A program made the position numbers and the translations under genes. A model generated the notes under the pieces. The model ran no database searches, was not told where the DNA came from, and worked only from the letters and a program-made list of their open reading frames with translations. Below are positions 8,581 to 16,642 of a stretch of 64,000 nucleotides of DNA, piece after piece. The DNA lies in assembly GCF_016862075.1 (NCBI RefSeq), contig NZ_BOMG01000052.1, forward strand, positions 1-64,000, given 5' to 3'. The stretch is from Actinoplanes couchii (lineage in GTDB: Bacteria; Actinomycetota; Actinomycetes; Mycobacteriales; Micromonosporaceae). Position 1 is the first letter of the stretch, and every line of letters starts with the position of its first letter.

Positions 8581-9453
8581 GTGAATCCCGTCGACCTTTA
8601 CCCGAAGCCCGAACTCGACGGTGGCGACCTGCAGCCACCCGGTCTCACCTCGGACATGCCGGACCGGCCGGACCACGGGGAGGAGACCTACCGGGGCAGC
8701 GGGCGGCTGACCGGGCGAAAAGCGGTGATCACCGGAGGCGACTCGGGGATCGGGCGGGCGGTGGCCATCGCGTATGCGCGGGAGGGCGCCGACGTGCTGA
8801 TCTCGTACCTGCCGGAGGAGGAGTCCGACGCGGCCGACACGGCTCAGTGGATCGAGAAGGCCGGGCGCAAGGCGGTGCGGGTTCCGGGAGACATCCGGGA
8901 CGAGGCGCACTGCCGGGCGATCATCGACCGGGCGCAGGCCGAACTCGGCGGGATCGACATCCTGGTGAACAACGCCGCCTACCAGATGGCCCAGCCGGGT
9001 GGGATCACCGACATCACCGACGAGCAGTTCGACCGGGTCATGAAAACCAACCTGTACGCGATGTTCTGGCTGTGCCGGGCCGCGGTGCCGCACCTGCCAC
9101 CGGGGGCAGCGATCATCAACACCGCTTCGATCCAGGCCTACCTGTCGTCGAGTGCGCTGCTCGACTACGCCACCACCAAGGGCGGCATCGTCGCGTTCAC
9201 CAAGGCGCTCGCCGAGGACCTGGCCGAGAAAGGGGTACGGGTCAACGCGGTGGCGCCCGGACCCATCTGGACGCCGCTCATTCCGGCGACCATGCCGGAG
9301 AAGAAGGTGAAGTCGTTCGGCGGCGACACCCCGATCGGGCGCGCGGGGCAACCTGCCGAACTGGCCGCCGCCTACGTCTACTTCGCGAGCCACGAGTCCA
9401 GTTACACCACCGGTGAGGTGCTCGGGATCACCGGTGGGAAGCCGGTCAGCTAG
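8581..9453 (+). CDS. short-chain dehydrogenase/reductase (YdaD/YhxC-type oxidoreductase)
   Basis: A 290-residue SDR with the 'divergent' N-terminal extension (about 40 residues, including PDHGEETYRGSGRL) typical of stress-associated oxidoreductases such as Bacillus YdaD/YhdF. It has the cofactor motif TGGDSGIGRA, the NNAAY motif, the catalytic Ser in NTASIQAY and the YATTK motif (Tyr/Lys). The start is GTG at 8581, with AGGAGG at 8568-8573. An inverted repeat GGGAAT/ATTCCC (8535-8540 and 8551-8556) lies just upstream and could be an operator. The substrate is unknown. A 33-bp repeat and a long 20-bp tandem array begin soon after the stop. Confidence 0.9.
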   Translation: MNPVDLYPKPELDGGDLQPPGLTSDMPDRPDHGEETYRGSGRLTGRKAVITGGDSGIGRAVAIAYAREGADVLISYLPEEESDAADTAQWIEKAGRKAVRVPGDIRDEAHCRAIIDRAQAELGGIDILVNNAAYQMAQPGGITDITDEQFDRVMKTNLYAMFWLCRAAVPHLPPGAAIINTASIQAYLSSSALLDYATTKGGIVAFTKALAEDLAEKGVRVNAVAPGPIWTPLIPATMPEKKVKSFGGDTPIGRAGQPAELAAAYVYFASHESSYTTGEVLGITGGKPVS

Positions 9454-9530
9454 GGCCGGCTTCGCGGGCTCGGGCCGGCCCTCCGGGGCCGGTCCACCCT
9501 CGTGGGCTCGCGCGGGCTCACGCAGAGTCG

Positions 9531-9596
9531 CGCGGGGTCGCCTCGCGGGCTCGGACGGGATCACGCGGGGTCGCCTCGCGGGCGCGGACGGGGGTT
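9531..9596. repeat. 33-bp direct repeat, two copies
   Basis: Two near-identical 33-bp units (9531-9563 and 9564-9596) beginning CGCGGGGTCGCCTCGCGGGC. They precede the longer 20-bp array, and the stretch between the SDR stop and 9663 has no supportable gene. Confidence 0.75.
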
Positions 9597-9662
9597 GCCC
9601 TCGCCGGCCGCTCCGGGCGCCGACGTCGCTCCAGGCCCGTGGCGGGTCGTGCGGTCTGGCGG

Positions 9663-9922
9663 TCGTTCGCCCGCCTGGCAGCCGTTTGCCCGCCAGGCAA
9701 CCAGTTTGTGCGCCAGGCAACCGTTCGCCTGCCAGGCAACCCGTTTGTGCGGCAGGCGACCGGTTTGTGCGCCAGGCGACCGGTTCGTGCATTGGATGAC
9801 CGGTTCGCGCATCGGGTGACCGGTTCTGTTCGCCAGGTGACCTTTTCGAACGGCCGGGTGACCCTTTCGTGCGGCCAGGTAACCGTTCGTGCGCCGCGTG
9901 ACCCTTCGTGCGGCTGAGTGAT
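9663..9922. repeat. 20-bp tandem repeat array, about 13 units
   Basis: About 13 degenerate units of 20 bp with the approximate consensus GTTCGTGCGCCAGGTGACCG fill the intergenic space. The array ends exactly at the stop codon of the minus-strand gene at 9922. There are no unique spacers, so it is not a CRISPR array. The last part of the neighbouring gene (complement GGGTGACCGG) matches the repeat core, suggesting the array grew out of that 3' end. Confidence 0.9.
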
Positions 9923-10647
9923 CAGAAGCTGCCGGTCACCCAGTTGACGACTCGCATTACCCACTCGGTCTGGCGGAGGAAGGCGAAGCCGACACCGGCC
10001 AGGAAGAGGCCGGCGACCACGTGGGCGCCACGGGCGGTGTGCCGGCGACGGCCCATCCGCTGCTCCAGCACCAGACGGCCGACCAGGCGGGCCAGACCGA
10101 ACACGCCGGCGGCGACCAGAAGGGTGACCACGAAGATGATGAACGAGCTGAACAGGTCACCGTCCGACGACAGCGCCCAGATGCCCCAGCAGACGAAGGC
10201 GAACAGGGCCGCCGCGCTGCTCCACTCGCCGCCCCGGCGCAGATCGCTGATCCGCGCGCTCAGACTGCGCGGCGGCTCGTGATGCTCCTCGTCGGGCCAG
10301 CCGGTGCCGGTCGGCTCGTGCTGGGTGGTGAACTGGCCGGTGAACTGCTGAGTCCGCTGGGTGACCCGGGCCCGGCCCTTGCTGAACGGGGACTGGTCGG
10401 CCTGCTCCGGCTGCTGCGGACCGGCCGGCGCGGTGCCGGTCGGTGCGCTGCCGGAGGAGGTGCTCCCGGCCTGGGCGGACTCGGACGGCGTGGATCCGAA
10501 CGCGGTGGTCTTCGGCGCGGACGAGCCCGGGTCGGGCCGGCCGGGCGAAGTCGCGTCCGGAGCCATGTTGCTGGTCGGCTGGTCGGCCCACGGGTCTTGC
10601 GGTGGCATGTCGAGCGTCCGCTCGGACCACTGCGGTTGCTCCGGCAT
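9922..10647 (-). CDS. membrane protein with disordered N-terminal half, unknown function
   Basis: A 241-residue protein. Residues 1-120 are low-complexity and rich in Pro, Ser, Gly, Gln and Thr; the C-terminal half has three hydrophobic segments (SAAALFAFVCWGIWALS, SSFIIFVVTLLVAAGVFGLA and AHVVAGLFLAGVGFAFL). This predicts a cytoplasmic unstructured arm on a small membrane domain. I recognise no family. The ATG at 10647 is preceded by AAAGGGGAA; the longer ORF adds 32 unsupported residues. The stop codon abuts the 20-bp array. Confidence 0.7.
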   Translation of the reverse strand: MPEQPQWSERTLDMPPQDPWADQPTSNMAPDATSPGRPDPGSSAPKTTAFGSTPSESAQAGSTSSGSAPTGTAPAGPQQPEQADQSPFSKGRARVTQRTQQFTGQFTTQHEPTGTGWPDEEHHEPPRSLSARISDLRRGGEWSSAAALFAFVCWGIWALSSDGDLFSSFIIFVVTLLVAAGVFGLARLVGRLVLEQRMGRRRHTARGAHVVAGLFLAGVGFAFLRQTEWVMRVVNWVTGSF

Positions 10648-10748
10648 GGTTCCCCTTTCAACATGCGGCCGGTGCCCCGGCCGCCCTTCGAGCGTAGCGA
10701 GCGAACAAATCAGTCGCCGCAGCACACGCGGTCCGTTACACACAAGCC

Positions 10749-11972
10749 ATGAAGGAAGAGATACGACTCCGCCCCGGCAGTGCCGACGACTTCCCGGCGA
10801 TCTGCGATCTGCTCGGCACGGTATTCCACGAGGACTACTCCGGCGAGTTGAAGGAGTGGGAGGCGGGGATCTTCGAAGCCGACCGGTCGCTGGTCGCCGA
10901 GGACGCCGGGCAGGTGGTGGGCCATACCGTCGCCTTCACCCGGGATCTGACGGTGCCCGGGGCGGTCGTGCCCACCGCCCATGTGTCCGGGGTGGGGGTG
11001 CTGCCCACCCATCGGCGCCGCGGTCTGCTCACCCGGATGATGCACCGCCAGCTGCGGGAGATCGCCGACGCCGGGCGGGAACCGATCGCCGCCCTCTGGG
11101 CCACCGAGACCTCGATCTATCCGAGGTTCGGGTACGGGCCGGCCGCCTCCCGGCTGTTCCTCGACATCATGAATCGTGAGGTCCGCCTGCCCGCCCCGCC
11201 GGCCGAGCCGTCCGGCCGACTGCGGCTGATCGATCCGGTCGCCGAACTGGCCGAACTCAGCAAGATCCACGAGCAGTTGCGGCCGGAACGAATCGGCTGG
11301 TCGAACCGGGACGAGCGATGGTGGAACTATCACCTCGCCGATCTGAGCTCGCTGCGGGACGGCGCCACCAAACAGAGCGCGGTTCTGTACGAAGGTCCCG
11401 ACGGGGCCACCGGGTACGCGCTGTGGCGGGTCAAGGGCGGGTGGACCAACCACGGGCCGAACGGGGAGGTCGTCGTCCGGGAGGTCGTCGCCGCCGATCC
11501 GGAGACCTATCTGGCGCTGTGGCGGTTCCTGCTCGGCATCGACCTGGCCCGCCGGGTGTCGGCCCGGCTCTCCGCCCTCGACGAACCCCTGCTCTACCTG
11601 GTCGACGAGCCCCGGCGGCTCGGGCCCACCCTGGTCGATTCGCTGTTCGTGCGCCTGGTCGACGTGCCGAAAGCTCTTTCCGCCCGCCGGTACGCCACGG
11701 CGGTCGACGTGGTCATCGAGGTGACCGATCCGATCCTGACGGAGAACAACGGACGCTGGCGGCTCACCGGCGGCCCGGACGGGGCGGTTTGTGCCCGGAC
11801 CGAGGATTCGGCCGACCTGGTCTGCTCGGTGACCGAACTGGGCGCCGCCTACCTGGGCGCCACCTCGATCGCCGGACTGGCCGCCGCGGGCCGGGTCCGC
11901 CAGCTGACCGGAAACGATCCGACCATCGCCTTCAGCTGGCACCGAAAGCCGTCCCCCACCGAGGTTTTCTGA
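10749..11972 (+). CDS. Eis-like GNAT N-acetyltransferase
   Basis: A 407-residue protein with the Eis architecture: an N-terminal GNAT domain containing the acetyl-CoA loop VGVLPTHRRRGLLTRMM (residues 82-98), a second GNAT-like region, and a C-terminal SCP2-like domain. YPRFGYG (124-130) contains the conserved tyrosine that acts as general acid, and the chain ends in a free Phe carboxylate (PTEVF), the general base in characterised Eis proteins. Eis enzymes acetylate several amines of aminoglycosides or of protein lysines; the substrate here is unknown. It is a single gene flanked by repeat arrays. Confidence 0.88.
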   Translation: MKEEIRLRPGSADDFPAICDLLGTVFHEDYSGELKEWEAGIFEADRSLVAEDAGQVVGHTVAFTRDLTVPGAVVPTAHVSGVGVLPTHRRRGLLTRMMHRQLREIADAGREPIAALWATETSIYPRFGYGPAASRLFLDIMNREVRLPAPPAEPSGRLRLIDPVAELAELSKIHEQLRPERIGWSNRDERWWNYHLADLSSLRDGATKQSAVLYEGPDGATGYALWRVKGGWTNHGPNGEVVVREVVAADPETYLALWRFLLGIDLARRVSARLSALDEPLLYLVDEPRRLGPTLVDSLFVRLVDVPKALSARRYATAVDVVIEVTDPILTENNGRWRLTGGPDGAVCARTEDSADLVCSVTELGAAYLGATSIAGLAAAGRVRQLTGNDPTIAFSWHRKPSPTEVF

Positions 11973-12062
11973 CCCCCACGGGCCACAGGGCGAGGCGGAT
12001 CGGCTCCCTCCAGACGTGGGGAGTGATGGTTCTGCGGCGGCACGTCATCTCAGGAGGCAAAC

Positions 12063-12172
12063 CGGCTCGCTTGGTGAGGCAGGGCGGCTCGCTTGGTGAG
12101 GCAGGGCGGCTCGCTTGGTGAGGCAGGGCGGCTAGCTTGGTGAGGCGGAGCGGCTCGCTTGGTGAGTTGGCG
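12063..12172. repeat. 22-bp tandem repeat array, five units
   Basis: Five units of 22 bp beginning CGGCTCGCTTGGTGAGGCAG. The first three (12063-12128) are identical, the fourth has three changes and the fifth is degenerate. It lies 90 bases past the Eis-like gene. The rest of 11973-12313 holds no supportable gene. Confidence 0.95.
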
Positions 12173-12313
12173 GGATTCGCTGAACCGAGCAGGAGCGCTG
12201 GTGCCTGGTGCGCGGCGCCGAGCGGAGGCGGCGGCTCGAGAGCGCGGGGAGCCGGGCACGGCGGCAGTGTGGAGGTGTTCGGGGGCGGGTGTGGCGGCGG
12301 TAACGTCGGCATC

Positions 12314-13324
12314 ATGGACCAGCCCGAACGCCGTCGTCGTCGTGTGCGCCCTCCGTCCGGTGGGACGCCCGCGCCGCCCGCGGCTCCGGCGGTCCCGTCA
12401 CCACCGCCGGGATCGGGCCCCGCGCCGACATCCGATCCGGCGACAGACACCCCGGTTCCCGGACCAGGGAAGGCACCGACTCCAGGACCGGCGACCACGC
12501 CAATTCCTGGCTCGGCGGCCACGCCGGTTCCTGGCCCAGCGACCACGCCGGCACCCAAGCCGGCATCTCCGCCGGTGCCCGGCCCCCCGGCGGTTCCCGT
12601 TCCCGGGCCTCCGCCGACCCCGGTTCCTGGACCTCCTTCGCCGGCCCCCGTTCCTGGACCCTCGCCGGCCCCCGTTCCCGGGCCTCCGGCGGCGCCGAGT
12701 CCTGGGTCGGCGGCATCCCCCGTGCCCGGACCAGGGGCGGCTCGGGTTCCCGGACCGGGGGCGACTCCCGGACCGGGGGCGACTCCCGGATCAGGGACGA
12801 CTCCCGGATCGGTGACGGCTCTTGGGGCGACGACGACTCCGGTGCCCGGACCGGGGGTAGCTCCGGTTCCCGGACCGGGGACGTTTCCCGGACCGGGGGC
12901 AGTTCCCGGACCGACGGCGATTCCCGGACCGACGGCGATTCCCGGACCGACGGCGATTCCCGGACCGACGGCGATTCCTGGACCTGGGGTAGTTCCGGGG
13001 CCTGGGACGGCTCCGGGGACTGGGACGGCTCCGGTTCCGGTTCCGGGGCCTCCTATCGGGGCTGGGGCCGAGGCTGAGGCGTCGCGGCCGGCGCGGGCGA
13101 ATCATCCGCGGCGGTCGAACGGGTCCTCCGGTGGGGACGACCGGGAGAACGAGCGTGGGCTGCGTGGGCTGGTGGGTTCCGGATCGTCGCAGGTGAGCGT
13201 GGGTGCGGCGCTGCGTGCCCGGGACGCTTCGCGGCCGTCGGACGACGATCTCGCCGAAGCGGAACGCAGCCTGACGATCGTGCGCCGCAACTGGCTGCCC
13301 CGCGAGGAACTCCCCCGACGCTGA
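12314..13324 (+). CDS. proline/glycine-rich repeat protein with a short conserved-looking C-terminal domain
   Basis: A 336-residue protein. After a basic N-terminus (MDQPERRRRRVRPP), residues 15-260 are built from imperfect PGPxxxP repeats, including four 18-bp DNA units coding PGPTAI at 12911-12982 (three identical). The last 75 residues are of normal composition, charged and helical (SVGAALRARDASRPSDDDLAEAERSLTIVRRNWLPREELPRR region). This suggests a small original protein whose N-terminal arm has expanded. No function is recognisable. The ATG at 12314 lies seven bases after a possible -10 (TAACGT), so translation could be leaderless. Codon bias is normal for the genome in the C-terminal part. 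Confidence 0.6.
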   Translation: MDQPERRRRRVRPPSGGTPAPPAAPAVPSPPPGSGPAPTSDPATDTPVPGPGKAPTPGPATTPIPGSAATPVPGPATTPAPKPASPPVPGPPAVPVPGPPPTPVPGPPSPAPVPGPSPAPVPGPPAAPSPGSAASPVPGPGAARVPGPGATPGPGATPGSGTTPGSVTALGATTTPVPGPGVAPVPGPGTFPGPGAVPGPTAIPGPTAIPGPTAIPGPTAIPGPGVVPGPGTAPGTGTAPVPVPGPPIGAGAEAEASRPARANHPRRSNGSSGGDDRENERGLRGLVGSGSSQVSVGAALRARDASRPSDDDLAEAERSLTIVRRNWLPREELPRR

Positions 13325-13554
13325 GCCCACGGGGAGTCACCCAGCACGAAGAGCCTGCACGAATATCGGGAGCGCGGTGGCGGTGGAGGCGATTCCCGGC
13401 CGAGAGCAGGCCTCCTGAGCGGAACCGGAGTGAGCGAGCTACTGGCCCCGGAAGCGGCGGGCCGAAGCGAATGCCGACCGCGGCGGGCTGAAAGCGGCCG
13501 GCCGAAAGCGAATGCCAGAAGCGGCGGGCCGGCAGTGAGTTCCAAAGGCGGGCC

Positions 13555-13656
13555 GGAACCGATCACCAAGAGCGCGGCTGGAACCGAACGCCGGAGCGAT
13601 GAGCGGAACCGAGCATCGGAAGCGATGGGTGGAACCGAACGCCGGGAGCGGTGGGT
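13555..13656. repeat. 25/26-bp tandem repeat, four clear units
   Basis: Units beginning GGAACCGA at 13555, 13580, 13605 and 13631. More degenerate related copies (AAGCGAATGCC, GCGGCGGGCC) extend back to about 13440. The region 13325-13713 between the proline-rich gene and rpiB holds only this array and no supportable gene. Confidence 0.85.
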
Positions 13657-13713
13657 GGGAAAAGCCGGCCGTCGGTGGGACGGCCGGCCGGGAGTGGTGG
13701 GTGGGGCTGCGGG

Positions 13714-14199
13714 TCAGGGGGTGGGGGTGGACTGCGGGAGCTCGGGGAGTTCGCGGGCCACCTCGTAGTCGGCGAGCTGGCTGATGCGGCGGGCGTGGCG
13801 GTCGTTTCCGGAGAACGGGGTCGCGATGAACGCCTCGACGAACGCGGTGGCCTCGTCCAGGGTGTGCTGGCGGGCGCCGATCGCGATCACGTTGCTGTCG
13901 TTGTGCTGGCGGGCCAGCTCGGCGATCTCGGGCTTCCAGACCAGGGCCGACCGGACGCCGGGGACCTTGTTGGCGGCGATCTGCTCGCCGTTGCCGGAGC
14001 CGCCGATGACGATGCCGAGGGAACCCGGGTCGGCGACCACCTTCGCGCCGGTGTGGAAACAGAACGCCGGGTAGTCGTCCTCGGCGTCGTAGACGTGCGG
14101 TCCGACGTCCACCACGTCGTGCCCCTGCTTCGCCAGGTGGTTCACGAGATGGTTCTTCAGTTCGAAGCCGGCGTGGTCGGAACCAAGGTAGAGACGCAT
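13714..14199 (-). CDS. rpiB: ribose-5-phosphate isomerase B
   Basis: A 161-residue RpiB/LacAB-family isomerase that interconverts ribose-5-phosphate and ribulose-5-phosphate in the pentose-phosphate pathway. It has the N-terminal GSDHAGFELK motif (substrate-binding Asp/His) and the IGGSGNGEQIAANKVPGVR loop, where actinobacterial enzymes use Glu as the catalytic base instead of the cysteine of E. coli RpiB. HNDSNVIAIGAR is also present. It is last in a leftward cluster behind the lipase-like hydrolase (13-base gap). Confidence 0.95.
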   Translation of the reverse strand: MRLYLGSDHAGFELKNHLVNHLAKQGHDVVDVGPHVYDAEDDYPAFCFHTGAKVVADPGSLGIVIGGSGNGEQIAANKVPGVRSALVWKPEIAELARQHNDSNVIAIGARQHTLDEATAFVEAFIATPFSGNDRHARRISQLADYEVARELPELPQSTPTP

Positions 14200-14212
14200 G
14201 TCGGGAAGTCTT

Positions 14213-15130
14213 TCAGAAGGTCAGGGCCGAACGCAGGGCGGACGCCACCTGATCAGCCGCGGCCCGTGCGGCGTCGATGGTGGCCAGTTTGCGGGCGAAA
14301 CCGTGGTTCACCCCCATGTAGCGGGTGTGCACCACCGGAACACCCGCGGCGATCAGCGCGTCGGCGTAGTCGGCGCCCTCGTCGCGCAGCGCGTCGTACT
14401 CCGCGGTGATCACCAGCGTGGGTGGCATGCCGGACAGGTCGGCGACCGCGAGCGGCGCCACGTCGGGGGTGAGCCGGAGCATCGGATCGGGAACGAACGT
14501 CTCCCACGCGAGCCTCATCGACGCCCGGTCCAGGCCGTACTCCCCCAGCTCGTCGTACGACTCGGAGGAGGTCAGCGGGTCCAGGGCCGGGTAGATCAGC
14601 ACCTGGTAGTCGAGCGGGGTGACCGCGTCCCGCTGGCGCCGGGCGGTGACCGTGGCGATCTGGCCGCCCGCGCTGTCGCCGCCGATCGCGATCCTGGCCG
14701 GATCCAGGCCCAGCTCCGTCCCGGACTTCCGCAGGTACCGCAACACGGTCTCAGCGTCGTCCACAGCGGCCGGGAAGACGTGCTCCGGAGCGAGCCGGTA
14801 CCCCACCGACACCACGGCACAGCCGGACCGCTCGGCGACCCGGCGGCAGAACCGGTCGACCGTCTCGATGCTGCCGTAACACCAGCCGCCGCCGTGCAGG
14901 TAGACGAGCACCGGGCCGCCCACCCTGGTGGCGTAGAGACGGCAGGGCACCCCGTCGGCGTCGAAGTCGGCGACCACCGGCAGCGGCAGCGCCGGGCCGG
15001 TCTCGGCCTCGTTCGACTCCTCCATCGCGGCCCGCACCCCGAGCAGGCGCTGGTACGGGTCGGCGCTCAGTTCCTCCGAAGACGGCCGCCGCCTCAGCTG
15101 GGCGGCGGCCGTGACCTGCGGGTGCAACAT
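14213..15130 (-). CDS. alpha/beta hydrolase, hormone-sensitive-lipase family
   Basis: A 305-residue esterase/lipase. The oxyanion-hole motif HGGGW, the nucleophile motif GDSAGG, the acid in AEYDALRDEG and the catalytic His in VNHGFAR are all present in the correct order. HSL-family enzymes hydrolyse short to medium acyl esters. No signal peptide is seen, so it is cytosolic. Its start codon overlaps the stop of the upstream DUF1015 gene by one base (TGATG), which indicates coupling. Confidence 0.9.
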   Translation of the reverse strand: MLHPQVTAAAQLRRRPSSEELSADPYQRLLGVRAAMEESNEAETGPALPLPVVADFDADGVPCRLYATRVGGPVLVYLHGGGWCYGSIETVDRFCRRVAERSGCAVVSVGYRLAPEHVFPAAVDDAETVLRYLRKSGTELGLDPARIAIGGDSAGGQIATVTARRQRDAVTPLDYQVLIYPALDPLTSSESYDELGEYGLDRASMRLAWETFVPDPMLRLTPDVAPLAVADLSGMPPTLVITAEYDALRDEGADYADALIAAGVPVVHTRYMGVNHGFARKLATIDAARAAADQVASALRSALTF

Positions 15131-16326
15131 CAGTCGATTTCGGCCAGGACCAGGCCGCCACGGGCCTTAGGGGTGAACCAGGTGCTCTTGCGGGGCAGCT
15201 TGAGCCGTTCCAGGTTCACTTCGACGAAGTCGTCGACGGTCACCGGCGCGATCATGATCGCCAGCTCGGCGCGGCCGGCGTCGACCTCGCCGCGCAACCA
15301 CTCGACCGGGTAGTCCCCGCCGATGTAGGAGATCCGCTTGTCGCCCGGGTCGAGACCGAGCGCGTCCCGCAGCAGCACCCGCTCGACCAGGGCGTGATCC
15401 AGGTTCTCCACGGTGCTGCCGGCCGGATCGGACGGGAGCCCGATCGCGAACGTGCGGCCCCCCGCGTACACCTCGATCGTCCCTTTCGGGGGAAGCTGCG
15501 CGGCGCGCGGCAGCTCGGTGACCGTCGCACCGGCCGCGCGGAGCCGCTCGAGAAGGTCGTCGAGCTCGGCCGGGAGCTCGTTGATCAGGCGGTTGTAGGG
15601 CTGGATGAAGACCGAGGCGGGCGTGGTGACGACCGCCAGGAAGCGCTTCAGGTCGCCGGTCTGCGCGGCCAGGCTGCGGTGGTTGCCGTCGGCCACCACC
15701 AGCTCACCGCCGCCGGCCAGGGCCAGCAGCTTCTCCTGCTGCTCGCCGGGGCCGAGGGGCCAGATCGCGTGGGTACGCCCGGCGAAGTCCAGGTCCGTCG
15801 CGGCGGGCTCACCGGCGGCGTCGATGGCCTCGGCCAGCGCCGCGTGCAGCTCCTCGCCACGACCGGTCTGCAGCAGCAGGACCGGGGAGAGCAGGGTGCC
15901 GACCGACTCGGCCAGCGCGACCCGCTCGCGGACCTTGCTGATGAAGACGTCCTCGTTGCGGATGACCAGACCCGGCTCGTCGGCGCTGGTGGAGATCTGC
16001 CCGGTCTCCACCGCGCTCCACAGCCCGTAGGCGGGAGCCTCGCCCGGCGCGGATATCCGGTAGAGCACCACGACGTGCTCGGCCTGCCGGTACTTCTCCT
16101 CGGCCTGATCGCGCTGCAGTCGGACGACGGCGTCCGGCAGGGACTCGAGGAAGGACTTCCCGAGGGACTCGGGCGCGAGGTGCGGCATCTCGACGGCCAG
16201 CGCGCTGTGCGGGTTGGCCTTGATGATGTCGGTGATTTCGGCGTCGTCGGCGAACTCGTCGTAGTTCTGGGCCCCGGTGCCACCGTTGGTGATCCAGGCC
16301 CGGCTGATCGGGTGCACGACCGTCAT
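15130..16326 (-). CDS. DUF1015-family protein
   Basis: A 398-residue cytosolic protein of the DUF1015 family. The characteristic ADGNHR motif (a variant of the DG-H-HR signature) lies in VVADGNHRSLAAQ, and EVNLERLKLPRKSTWFTPKARGG is at the C-terminus. DUF1015 genes often neighbour serA-type or other amino-acid genes; the biochemical role is unknown. The ATG at 16326 gives the usual family length; the longer ORF adds 13 residues. It is first of a coupled pair with the hydrolase. Confidence 0.85.
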   Translation of the reverse strand: MTVVHPISRAWITNGGTGAQNYDEFADDAEITDIIKANPHSALAVEMPHLAPESLGKSFLESLPDAVVRLQRDQAEEKYRQAEHVVVLYRISAPGEAPAYGLWSAVETGQISTSADEPGLVIRNEDVFISKVRERVALAESVGTLLSPVLLLQTGRGEELHAALAEAIDAAGEPAATDLDFAGRTHAIWPLGPGEQQEKLLALAGGGELVVADGNHRSLAAQTGDLKRFLAVVTTPASVFIQPYNRLINELPAELDDLLERLRAAGATVTELPRAAQLPPKGTIEVYAGGRTFAIGLPSDPAGSTVENLDHALVERVLLRDALGLDPGDKRISYIGGDYPVEWLRGEVDAGRAELAIMIAPVTVDDFVEVNLERLKLPRKSTWFTPKARGGLVLAEID

Positions 16327-16345
16327 GGCAGGCAACTTACCCGGC

Positions 16346-16546
16346 CTACCTGATGTACCCACCAACCGGCACGTTCCCTCGTGACCTGCCCAACTGGACG
16401 TTCAGGTGCTTGTCGACCGGCAGTTCGGCGGGCCGTGCCGTGACGGTCACCGGAGGAGCGAGCATAATCGCCACGTCAGGGGGCAAATCAGCCCAGATGC
16501 CACGCTGAACGCTGATGCTCGTTCCGACCGATGTGCTCTCCGGCAT
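16346..16546 (-). CDS. possible small protein, unknown
   Basis: A 66-residue ORF (MPESTSVGTS start) with a good ribosome binding site, GGAGG five bases before the ATG at 16546. It is 19 bases upstream of the DUF1015 start on the same strand. Its third-position GC is lower than in the neighbours, so it is either a small lineage gene or a chance ORF. The middle is hydrophobic (DVAIMLAPPVTVTA) and no family is recognised. Confidence 0.4.
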   Translation of the reverse strand: MPESTSVGTSISVQRGIWADLPPDVAIMLAPPVTVTARPAELPVDKHLNVQLGRSRGNVPVGGYIR

Positions 16547-16642
16547 TACCGCCTCCGCTGGGGGTGAGTTGTACGTCACCCATCCAACGACGGATACCGA
16601 GCCGAGCATCGGTTTTTCCGGCGACCGCCACCGAACGGCAAC

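Noticed and set aside
9663-9922. The 20-bp array as a CRISPR
   Set aside because: Units are contiguous with no unique spacers and no cas genes nearby.
9518-9964. Minus-strand ORF made of repeats (TGCLAGERLPG-like)
   Set aside because: It is a translation of the tandem repeat, with no conserved domain or SD.
12137-13324. A longer start for the proline-rich gene within the 22-bp array
   Set aside because: The added residues come from repeats and lack an SD; the ATG at 12314 is better.
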